From Lachnospira sp. UBA5912 (GTDB taxonomy: Bacteria; Bacillota; Clostridia; Lachnospirales; Lachnospiraceae), in the NCBI GenBank assembly GCA_002435585.1, contig DJDY01000146.1:2865-10459 (forward strand): a stretch of DNA of 7,595 nucleotides. The letters run 5' to 3'. Position 1 is the first letter of the stretch. Each line of letters starts with the position of its first letter. The position numbers and the translations under genes were made by a program. The notes under the pieces were generated by a model. That model saw nothing but the letters and a program-made list of their open reading frames with translations. It made no database searches and was not told the origin of the DNA. Below, piece after piece: positions 1 to 7,400 of the stretch.

Positions 1-1
1 T

Positions 2-676
2 ATGCTTAAGTTAAGTCATATAAAGAAAGGGTATAATAAAAAAGATGTCCTTGTGGATATAAGTTATACTTTTGAAGAGGGCAGGGTGTATTCGCTGCTT
101 GGAAGTGCAGGAGCAGGAAGAACTACTTTGTTTGAGTGCATATGTGGCGATGTTCCACTGGATTCAGGCAGTATTGATATGCCACAGAAGGTTAAGATAT
201 TCTATGCTGCTAAACAGAGTGTATTGCCAGTATATATAACCGGATACGAGTTTATAAGTATGCTGTGTGATATGAGTAATGATGATATACATCCAGGAGA
301 TGTATTTGAAAAGATTGGGTTTAGCATTGAACAAAGAGACAGGCTTATAGCGGATTATACATTTGAAGAAAAAAAGCTTTTACAGCTTGCATCAATACTT
401 GTTGTTAAACCCCAGATAGTATTGTTTGATGAACCGCTTGATTATTGTGATGATGAATATGTTAAACGTTTTTTAGATATTATTAATTCAGTTAAGTCAG
501 ATAAAATCATAATTATATCATCGGGTCTTTTAAAGGTGTCATCAATGATATCATCAGATACCATTGTACTTAACAATGGCGAATTTAATTATATAGATAA
601 AGAAACTATGGCAATACCTGAAATTAGAAAAGCGGTATTGGATATATTAGGGGAGGCAGACAATGAAATTGTTTAA
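2..676 (+). CDS. ABC transporter ATP-binding protein with degenerate motifs
   Basis: Cytoplasmic nucleotide-binding subunit of an ABC system, 224 residues, a normal length for a stand-alone ABC ATPase. The N-terminus (MLKLSHIKKGY) is typical of family starts, so the ATG at 2 is probably the true start, although its ribosome binding site lies outside the window. The Walker A loop is at residues 34-42 (GSAGAGRTT) and has Arg40 where the family has an invariant Lys. Walker B is intact at residues 139-145 (IVLFDEP, Asp143 and Glu144). The signature region at about 119-125 reads YTFEEKK instead of LSGGQ, and the H-loop position after IIIIS is Ser174 rather than His. The fold is therefore clear but the catalytic set is altered, so ATP hydrolysis may be weak or absent. 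The gene overlaps the next one by 14 nt, which implies translational coupling with the membrane protein. The substrate is unknown. A regulatory or bacitracin/lantibiotic-type exporter is possible but not shown. Confidence 0.85.
   Translation: MLKLSHIKKGYNKKDVLVDISYTFEEGRVYSLLGSAGAGRTTLFECICGDVPLDSGSIDMPQKVKIFYAAKQSVLPVYITGYEFISMLCDMSNDDIHPGDVFEKIGFSIEQRDRLIADYTFEEKKLLQLASILVVKPQIVLFDEPLDYCDDEYVKRFLDIINSVKSDKIIIISSGLLKVSSMISSDTIVLNNGEFNYIDKETMAIPEIRKAVLDILGEADNEIV
649..656 (+). promoter_or_regulatory. Shine-Dalgarno for the membrane protein inside the ATPase gene
   Basis: AGGGGAGG lies 6 nt before the ATG at 663, within the last codons of the ATPase gene. It is a near-ideal site and fixes the start of the overlapping membrane protein gene. 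Confidence 0.85.
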
Positions 677-1475
677 AAAGCTGTTTGCTGAAAAGTTATT
701 GAGATTTTACGAGGGAACAAATGCAGGAATCAGATATATAAGCAGGGCTCCGTTTTTGAAAAATCATATTAATAAAGAAACATTTGCGGAGAATTCCAAA
801 GCGAGACTGGTGGTAGGAATCATTGCACAGCTTTTCATGGTGCTATGGGAATTTATCAAGAAATTCCTATATGTTTTAGTGCTTATATATATTCCTTACA
901 GGCTTATAAGTATAGAATGTCCGCTTATAAAAGCTAACCAGGAGCTTACAATAATATATATGTTTATCATGTTGTCTATTATATGTGGAAGTCTTGCCAA
1001 CAATATATTGTTTACGATTGGCGACAGGGACTATCTTATGATAAGAGTTATGTTTATAAGCCCATATATGAATTTCCTTGGAAAGCTTATATACAAGATG
1101 GTAACTGAATTTGTTTTTTATTTTATTATACTGAATATATTCGGTGTATCACCTCTGCATGCACTTATGCTGTGTATTCTTACTATGTGTGTAAGACCAA
1201 TAGGTGAGATGTTTGCTATTATGTCATTTGATCTTTTTATATGGATATATGAGAATAGAAGTGTATTTAATGGCACAGTAATGGCAGTATGTGTACTGCT
1301 TGCGTATGGCGTACCTTTATTTGCAAGAAGATTGTCATATAACTGGATGTATGCTGTACATCCATTTGTCATAATTATCTTTTTATTAGCAGGTGCGGGT
1401 GCTATGTATTTCTTATGGTGGTATAAGTATTACAGAAAGATTGTAAGAGAAGCAGTGCATATGAAGCATGAATGA
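663..1475 (+). CDS. multi-spanning membrane protein, probable ABC permease partner
   Basis: Integral membrane protein of 270 residues. I do not recognise a named family. The first ~48 residues are basic and amphipathic (MKLFKKLFAEKLLRFYEG) and look cytoplasmic. Hydrophobic segments follow at about 49-66, 68-84, 95-118, 143-162, 165-195, 205-221 and 233-254, which suggests six to eight membrane passes. The C-terminus is short and charged (KYYRKIVREAVHMKHE). A strong AGGGGAGG site sits 6 nt upstream of the ATG, and the start overlaps the end of the ATPase gene by 14 nt. Coupled expression with an ABC ATPase makes a permease role the best inference. Only one such subunit is present, so it would have to act as a homodimer or with a partner encoded elsewhere. 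It resembles ABC-2-type permeases in size, but no motif proves this. The substrate is unknown. Confidence 0.75.
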   Translation: MKLFKKLFAEKLLRFYEGTNAGIRYISRAPFLKNHINKETFAENSKARLVVGIIAQLFMVLWEFIKKFLYVLVLIYIPYRLISIECPLIKANQELTIIYMFIMLSIICGSLANNILFTIGDRDYLMIRVMFISPYMNFLGKLIYKMVTEFVFYFIILNIFGVSPLHALMLCILTMCVRPIGEMFAIMSFDLFIWIYENRSVFNGTVMAVCVLLAYGVPLFARRLSYNWMYAVHPFVIIIFLLAGAGAMYFLWWYKYYRKIVREAVHMKHE

Positions 1476-1580
1476 TTGTGCTTGTATTGTGAGTATCAGT
1501 GAGTGTGGTTCGGTGTTGGGTTTATAGGTTGAATATTCAGAATAACAAGATGTCTTAATCATCAGAAAATATCGGAAAAT

Positions 1581-1594
1581 GGAGTGCAGTTGTG
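1581..1594 (+). promoter_or_regulatory. ribosome binding site and GTG start of the Asp-box protein
   Basis: GGAG at 1581-1584 is 7 nt before the GTG at 1592. The upstream codons in this frame contain no ATG, and the next residues (MKKADNNEKE) form a natural N-terminus ahead of the membrane anchor, so the GTG is the supported start. Confidence 0.65.
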
Positions 1595-3121
1595 AAGAAA
1601 GCTGATAATAACGAAAAAGAAAGAGAAAAAAGAAGATTAATTGCATTCAGAGTTGTAATAGCATTGTTGAGTCTTGGAGTGGCATTTGTTTTTATACGTT
1701 CATACTATGTCAAAAGCAAACAGGATGATCTTGACATAAAATCAAGATATACATTTACAATAGATGTAGATGCATATGGTGACGAGATAACAGACCAATA
1801 CCAGACACGGGCTACGTCATATGATGATTCCAATGTTTTAAGTTCAGTTCCTGATGTATATGATGTTGAAACAGAAAAAATAGCACGTACATGGATAAAT
1901 GCATATGTCAGGCAGTACATGAATGAATATCTTCCATCCAATAAATCAGTTAAAAAAATGAATATTGATAATATAGAGGTACTCAACGAAGATGAACATA
2001 TAGCACTTATAAGTTTTTCTGTTATTTTAAAGAATACATCTTCTGATTATTTCCTTTCATGGGATGGTATAACAGATAATGGAAAGTTAAAATGTGAGTG
2101 GGTTATACAATATTATATTGATGCACATGTTGACAATACAGCATCGATATATGTTGCTTCTGCCATGAGCCCTGAAGAATATGGTATAGCAAAGTATAAC
2201 GAAAAGACCGGAATATCAGCAAGCAAGGAAGATACAACCAACGCCTCGACAGATTTACTTGCCAAATACGTTATAAGAGATAATATATTAAGTGTTACAT
2301 ATGACGGTGGCGAACATTATACAACAGTGCCTGTTGATGTAGAGAATCTTATGTTTGAAACCAATAGTTCGAGTACGCTTAAAGATGGCAGTTATATGAT
2401 AACAACTTCTAAAACTGCATTTATATATGGAGGCAGGGCAGGACTGTCAGATAAGATGCCGGTAACTATATGTTATTCAGACGATAAGGGATCTAACTGG
2501 ACCACATGTGAACTTGACAGTATATATAATGCTGAAGATTTCTATGTTGATTTCTTCGATGAGAATAAAGGCGTAGTAGTATGTGGATATGCAATGACAG
2601 ATAACGATAAGGAGTCATATAAGATATATAGTACACAAAATGGTGGTGAAACGTGGTCAACTGTAGGAAACGGACCAGCTAATTATCTATTGAAAGGTAT
2701 TATATATGTTGATGAAAATGTTGGGTTCTTCTGCTTTAATTATACAGATGGCATGGATGGAAACCTGTATATGACAAAGGATGGTGGAAAAACCTTTTCA
2801 AAAGTCAGTCTTCCAGAGCAGGAACTTGACAGTACAGCAAAGTCTGAAACAGGAACATCATCACATCAGTCAGATGAGTTAAAGTGGAATGATGTGTACA
2901 AAGACGCACTTGTACCAGTTGTTGATGATAAAGGTGTGATTACAATATACCTTACACAGGGCAGTGATGGTACATATAATGATGGTAAGACGGCAGCTAA
3001 GTATCAGTCAACTGATAAGGGAGATACATGGGTGTATATAAGCCAGCTTGAGATAACGCAGAATACAACTAATAAAAATACATCTTCCAAGTCAACGGCC
3101 AGCAAGACAACATCAAACTGA
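1592..3121 (+). CDS. membrane-anchored Asp-box (BNR) repeat protein
   Basis: Protein of 509 residues. A short, highly charged cytoplasmic head (about 1-15) is followed by one hydrophobic segment at about 16-37, then an extracytoplasmic body, so it is probably a type II anchored surface protein. Residues about 90-205 form a domain I do not recognise; its mixed helix/strand pattern could be NTF2-like, but that is a guess. The C-terminal half carries Asp-box motifs (S/T-x-D-x-G-x-x-W/F): residues 294-306 (YSDDKGSNW), 345-358 (YSTQNGGETW), 393-405 (MTKDGGKTF) and 471-483 (QSTDKGDTW), plus a degenerate one at 235-246 (TYDGGEHY). Such motifs mark beta-propeller folds, as in sialidases and Ycf48-like proteins, but they do not define an activity, and I do not see a sialidase catalytic set. 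The tail from about 488 is rich in Thr, Ser, Asn and Lys and has no sortase motif. The GTG start is chosen because GGAG lies 7 nt upstream and no in-frame ATG is near. Confidence 0.8.
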   Translation: MKKADNNEKEREKRRLIAFRVVIALLSLGVAFVFIRSYYVKSKQDDLDIKSRYTFTIDVDAYGDEITDQYQTRATSYDDSNVLSSVPDVYDVETEKIARTWINAYVRQYMNEYLPSNKSVKKMNIDNIEVLNEDEHIALISFSVILKNTSSDYFLSWDGITDNGKLKCEWVIQYYIDAHVDNTASIYVASAMSPEEYGIAKYNEKTGISASKEDTTNASTDLLAKYVIRDNILSVTYDGGEHYTTVPVDVENLMFETNSSSTLKDGSYMITTSKTAFIYGGRAGLSDKMPVTICYSDDKGSNWTTCELDSIYNAEDFYVDFFDENKGVVVCGYAMTDNDKESYKIYSTQNGGETWSTVGNGPANYLLKGIIYVDENVGFFCFNYTDGMDGNLYMTKDGGKTFSKVSLPEQELDSTAKSETGTSSHQSDELKWNDVYKDALVPVVDDKGVITIYLTQGSDGTYNDGKTAAKYQSTDKGDTWVYISQLEITQNTTNKNTSSKSTASKTTSN

Positions 3122-3168
3122 CACTAATAACATCAAATATCAAATAAAATATCATATGTAAAATATGC

Positions 3169-3197
3169 TTGAATTATTATGCATAGTATGATAATAT
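3169..3197 (+). promoter_or_regulatory. candidate sigma-A promoter just upstream of the terminator
   Basis: TTGAAT at 3169-3174 and TAATAT at 3192-3197 are separated by 17 nt, and a TG at 3189-3190 gives an extended -10 form (TGATAATAT). Each hexamer matches the consensus at four of six bases. Transcription would start near 3204, only a few bases before the terminator hairpin at 3212. In such AT-rich DNA a chance match is quite possible. If real, it would produce either a very short RNA or a carAB transcript that must read through the hairpin. Confidence 0.35.
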
Positions 3198-3211
3198 TTA
3201 TAGAGTTTAAG

Positions 3212-3241
3212 AAAAAAAGACATTTTTGTGTCTTTTTTTTT
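3212..3241 (+). terminator. intrinsic terminator after the Asp-box gene
   Basis: An 11-bp perfect stem pairs AAAAAAAGACA (3212-3222) with TGTCTTTTTTT (3229-3239) around a 6-nt loop, and the T run continues to 3241. It lies about 90 nt past the stop codon at 3119-3121 and separates the left genes from carAB. Only the GACA/TGTC core contains GC pairs, so the stem is not very stable. Because of the A and T tracts on both sides it could also act on the opposite strand. Confidence 0.8.
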
Positions 3242-3294
3242 GCGCAAAAGTCAATTGAAACTATATAAAGGCTATTAATAGTTGTGTTTTGCGC
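3242..3294 (+). repeat. GCGCAAAA / TTTTGCGC dyad in the carA upstream region
   Basis: GCGCAAAA at 3242-3249 is the exact reverse complement of TTTTGCGC at 3287-3294. Nested inside is a second inverted repeat, AACTAT (3259-3264) with ATAGTT (3278-3283). The left arm is also part of a perfect 12-bp palindrome, TTTTGCGCAAAA at 3238-3249, so TTTTGCGC occurs twice, 49 nt apart. The GC-rich arms stand out in AT-rich surroundings. It could be a two-site operator for a DNA-binding repressor or an RNA stem in a long leader. No regulator can be named from the sequence. Confidence 0.5.
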
Positions 3295-3316
3295 GGCATA
3301 TAAAATTTGGACAGAT

Positions 3317-3322
3317 TATAAT
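3317..3322 (+). promoter_or_regulatory. TATAAT box, candidate carA promoter -10
   Basis: A perfect TATAAT hexamer lies 88 nt upstream of the carA ATG and downstream of the terminator, a sensible place for the carAB promoter. No good -35 hexamer is found 15-19 nt upstream; that position is occupied by CGGCAT and the end of the TTTTGCGC arm. It may need an activator, or it may be a chance match. Confidence 0.4.
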
Positions 3323-3399
3323 ATTGCACGTGTTTTGTGATTATATTTCGGATTTTGCATGGTCTTAAACAATAATCAATTTAATATACGAAAGGAAAT

Positions 3400-3413
3400 A
3401 GGTGGCATTCATG
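3400..3413 (+). promoter_or_regulatory. Shine-Dalgarno and start codon of carA
   Basis: AGGTGG at 3400-3405 is 5 nt before the ATG at 3411. A second purine run, AAAGGA at 3391-3396, is 5 nt before an in-frame GTG at 3402. The ATG is preferred because the protein then begins MKAFLILEDGTVF, the usual start of CarA in this group. The GTG would add three residues (MAF). Confidence 0.65.
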
Positions 3414-4484
3414 AAAGCATTTTTAATACTTGAAGATGGAACAGTATTTAAGGGAACAAGTATTGGTTCCACTCGCGAAGTTATTAGCGAAATAGTCTTT
3501 AATACTTCGATGACAGGATATCTGGAGGTGTTAACTGATCCTTCATATGCAGGACAGGCAGTTACCATGACATATCCTCTGATTGGCAACTATGGCATAT
3601 GTTATAAGGATATGGAGTCTGAAAAGGCATGGCCAGACGGATTTATTGTAAGAGAGTTATCAAGGATGCCAAGCAACTTCAGAAGTGAAGCTACTATACA
3701 GAAGTTCCTTTTAGATAATGATATACCAGGTATCTGTGGAATAGATACAAGAGCCCTTACTAAGATATTAAGAGAAAAGGGTACTATGAATGGAATGATT
3801 ACAACTGATGAGAACTATAATCTTGATGAAGTACTTCCTAAGATTAAGGAATATAAGGTTATGGGAGTTGTAAGAAAAGTTTCATGCAAAGAAAAGTATG
3901 TGCTTAACGGGGATGGTCCAAAGGTTGCACTTATGGATTTTGGCGCAAAGAAAAATATTGCGAAATCTCTTAATGACAGAGGATGTGAAGTTACAGTATA
4001 TCCGGCATATACTAAGGCAGAAGAGATCTTAGCCACTAATCCTGATGGAATTATGTTATCAAATGGTCCTGGAGATCCTAAGGAATGCGTAGAGATAATT
4101 GAAGAAATCAAGAAACTTTATGCAAGCAATGTTCCTATATTTGCCATATGCCTTGGACATCAGCTTATGTCACTTGCAACAGGTGCTGATACACACAGAT
4201 TAAAGTATGGCCACAGAGGTGCTAACCATCCTGTTAAAGATCTTGCAACAGGTAAGGTATATATATCAACACAGAATCATGGTTATGTTGTTGATGAGAC
4301 AACACTTAACCCTGAGATTGCAGAACCTGCATTTGAAAATGTTAATGATAAGACTAATGAGGGTCTTTCATATAAGGGTAAGAATATATTTACTGTACAG
4401 TTCCATCCAGAAGCATGTGCAGGACCACAGGATACAGCGTATCTCTTTGACAGATTTATGGATATGATGAAGAAGGAGGACTAA
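3411..4484 (+). CDS. carA: carbamoyl phosphate synthetase small (glutaminase) subunit
   Basis: CarA hydrolyses glutamine and passes the ammonia through a tunnel to CarB for carbamoyl phosphate synthesis, in the cytoplasm. The protein has 357 residues from the ATG, slightly shorter than the 382 of E. coli. The N-terminal CPSase small-chain domain (about 1-165) shows the conserved block from NTSMTGYLEVLTDPSYAGQ to TYPLIGNYG, near residues 31-62. The class I glutamine amidotransferase domain (about 170-353) carries the nucleophile Cys247 in FAICLGHQL, the oxyanion-side LSNGPGDP at about 216-223, and the His332/Glu334 pair in VQFHPEA. The catalytic triad is therefore complete. carB starts 4 nt after the carA stop, so the two are translated together. 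The sequence does not say whether the product serves mainly pyrimidine or arginine synthesis. The intergenic region upstream contains a terminator and a dyad but no recognisable PyrR site. Confidence 0.97.
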   Translation: MKAFLILEDGTVFKGTSIGSTREVISEIVFNTSMTGYLEVLTDPSYAGQAVTMTYPLIGNYGICYKDMESEKAWPDGFIVRELSRMPSNFRSEATIQKFLLDNDIPGICGIDTRALTKILREKGTMNGMITTDENYNLDEVLPKIKEYKVMGVVRKVSCKEKYVLNGDGPKVALMDFGAKKNIAKSLNDRGCEVTVYPAYTKAEEILATNPDGIMLSNGPGDPKECVEIIEEIKKLYASNVPIFAICLGHQLMSLATGADTHRLKYGHRGANHPVKDLATGKVYISTQNHGYVVDETTLNPEIAEPAFENVNDKTNEGLSYKGKNIFTVQFHPEACAGPQDTAYLFDRFMDMMKKED

Positions 4485-4488
4485 GACA

Positions 4489-7400
4489 ATGCCAAAGAAT
4501 CCTAATATAAAGAAAGTTTTAGTAATCGGTTCAGGTCCAATAGTAATCGGACAGGCAGCAGAATTTGACTATGCAGGTACACAGGCTTGCCGTTCTCTTA
4601 AGGAAGAGGGAATAGAAGTATGTCTTGTAAACTCTAACCCTGCCACAATCATGACAGATAAAGATATTGCTGATGAGGTATATATCGAGCCTCTTACAGT
4701 AGAAGCATTAAAGCAGATTATATTAAAGGAAAAGCCAGACAGCATCTTACCTACACTTGGTGGACAGGCTGGACTTAACCTTGCTATGGAAATAGCAGAA
4801 ACAGGTTTCCTTGAGGAACATGACGTACAGCTTATCGGTACAACTGCTCTTACTATCAAGAAAGCAGAAGACAGACTTATGTTCAAGGAAACTATGGAAA
4901 AGATTGGTGAGCCTTGTGCACCATCATTAGTTGTTAATGATGTACCTTCTGGTGAAGCATTTGCAGCTAAGATTGGTTATCCGGTTGTTCTTCGTCCTGC
5001 TTACACACTTGGTGGAAGTGGTGGTGGTATCGCCCATAATGTAGAGGAATTAAGAGAAATTCTTGAGAATGGTCTAAGACTTTCAAGAGTTGGTGAAGTT
5101 CTTGTAGAAAGATGTATCGCAGGCTGGAAGGAAATCGAATACGAAGTAATGCGTGACAGCAATGGCACATGTATCACTATCTGTAACATGGAAAACATAG
5201 ATCCTGTTGGTGTACATACAGGTGATAGTATCGTTGTTGCTCCTTCACAGACACTTTCTGATAAAGAGTATCAGATGCTTAGAACATCTGCTCTTAATAT
5301 CATAGATGAGCTTGGTATCACAGGTGGATGTAATGTACAGTATGCGCTTAATCCAGACAGCTTTGAGTATTGTGTTATCGAAGTTAACCCTCGTGTAAGC
5401 CGTTCTTCAGCACTTGCTTCTAAGGCAACAGGTTATCCTATCGCCAAGGTTGCAGCTAAGATTGCACTTGGTTACACACTTGATGAGATTAAGAATGCAG
5501 TTACAGGAAAGACATATGCAAGCTTCGAGCCAGCACTAGACTATTGTGTAGTTAAGATACCTAGACTTCCATTTGATAAGTTTATCTCTGCAAAGAGAAC
5601 ACTTACAACCCAGATGAAGGCTACAGGTGAGGTTATGAGTATATCTGATAACTTCGAGGGCGGTCTTATGAAAGCTATACGTTCTCTTGAGCAGCACGTT
5701 GACAGCCTTATGTCATATGATTTTACAGGTCTTACAGATGAAGAACTCTTAGAAGATCTTGCTGTGGTTGATGACAGAAGAATCTGGAAGATAGCAGAAG
5801 GTTTAAGAAGAAATATTGATCCTGCTGTTATGCATGACATAACTAAGATTGACAGATGGTTTATAGATAAGTTACAGATTATCGTTGAGATGGAGAATTC
5901 TTTAAAGAAAGGACCTCTTACAGAAGAACTTTTAAGAGAAGCCAAGAGAATAGAATTTCCTGATAACGTTATTGGAGAGCTTACAGGACATACAGAAAGA
6001 GAAATCAAGGAATTACGTGACAAGTATAATATCCATGCTGCATTTAAGATGGTTGATACATGTGCAGCAGAATTTGCAGCTACAACTCCTTACTACTATT
6101 CAGTATTTGGAAGTGAAAATGAAGCCACAGAGACACACGATAAGAAGAAAGTACTTGTACTTGGTTCAGGTCCTATAAGAATCGGACAGGGTATTGAGTT
6201 TGACTTCTGTTCAGTTCACTGTACATGGTCATTTAAGAAAGAGGGTTATGAGACTATTATCATCAACAATAACCCTGAAACAGTATCAACAGACTTTGAT
6301 ATTGCAGATAAGCTCTACTTCGAGCCTCTTACGGCAGAAGATGTTGAAAGCATAGTAGAATTTGAGAAGCCAGACGGAGCAGTAGTCCAGTTTGGTGGAC
6401 AGACAGCTATCAAGCTTACAGAGGCACTTATGAAGATGGGCGTACCTATCCTTGGAACTAAGGCCGAAGATGTAGATGCTGCTGAAGATAGAGAGCTGTT
6501 TGACGAGATTCTTGAAAAGACACAGATTCCAAGAGCTAAAGGTCAGACTGTATTCACAGTAGAGGAAGCTCTTAAGGCAGCGAATGAACTTGGATATCCA
6601 GTTCTTGTACGTCCTTCATACGTACTTGGCGGACAAGGTATGCAGATTGCTGTGTCAGATGAAGATGTAGTTGAATTCATGGGAATAATCAACAGAATAA
6701 AGCAGGATCACCCTATCCTTGTAGATAAGTATCTTATGGGTAAGGAAATCGAAGTTGATGCAGTATGCGATGGTGAAGATATTCTTATTCCAGGTATCAT
6801 GGAGCATATTGAAAGAGCTGGTATCCACTCTGGAGATAGTATATCAGTATATCCAGCTAAGTCAATCTCTCCAAGGATAACAGAGATGATTGCAGATTAT
6901 ACAGGAAGACTTGCAAGAGCACTTCATGTAAAGGGTATGATTAATATCCAGTTTATTGTATACAACGATCAGGTATATGTAATCGAGGTTAACCCACGTT
7001 CAAGCCGTACTGTACCATATATCAGCAAGGTTACAGGTATTCCTATTGTGCAGCTTGCAACAAGAGTTATCACAGGTGCTAAGATAAGAGACTTAGGTTA
7101 TGAGCCAGGCCTTCAGAAACCAGCCGATTACTATGCTATCAAGATGCCAGTATTCTCATTTGAGAAGATCAGAGGCGCTGATATAAGCCTTGGACCAGAA
7201 ATGAAGTCTACAGGTGAGTGTCTTGGTATATCAAAGAACTTTGATGAGGCTCTTTACAAGGCATTTGAGGGAGCTGGTATAAGACTTCCAAAACATAAAC
7301 AGATTATTATGACTCTTGCAGATAAGGATAAGCAGGATGGTATAGATATAGCACAGAGATTCGAAGCACTTGGTTATAAGATATATGCATCAAGAGGAAC

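Noticed and set aside
1529..1559. TTGAAT followed by TGTCTTAAT, a possible promoter for the Asp-box gene.
   Set aside because: The spacing is 19 nt and the -10 match is poor, so it is not strong enough to list as a feature. Read-through from the ATPase/membrane pair is as likely.
1476..1591. The gap between the membrane protein and the Asp-box gene, checked for a terminator or a small gene.
   Set aside because: Only a short TGAATATTCA palindrome is seen near 1530-1539. There is no hairpin with a T run and no supported reading frame.
3359..3433. A 24-codon upstream reading frame (ATG at 3359) overlapping the carA start, a possible leader peptide.
   Set aside because: There is no convincing Shine-Dalgarno before it, no run of regulatory codons (Arg or otherwise), and an overlap of this kind is expected by chance.
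3815..4111. A 98-codon minus-strand frame inside carA.
   Set aside because: It is a shadow of the carA coding frame, with no plausible protein features and no start site of its own.
4207..4467. An 86-codon plus-strand frame inside the 3' part of carA in another phase.
   Set aside because: It has low-complexity content rich in Leu, Met and Gln, and it overlaps the catalytic domain of CarA, which is clearly the real frame.
5541..6023. A 160-codon open frame on the minus strand.
   Set aside because: It lies wholly inside the conserved carB coding sequence, its translation is Ser/Ile-rich with no motif, and long antisense frames are common opposite this codon usage.
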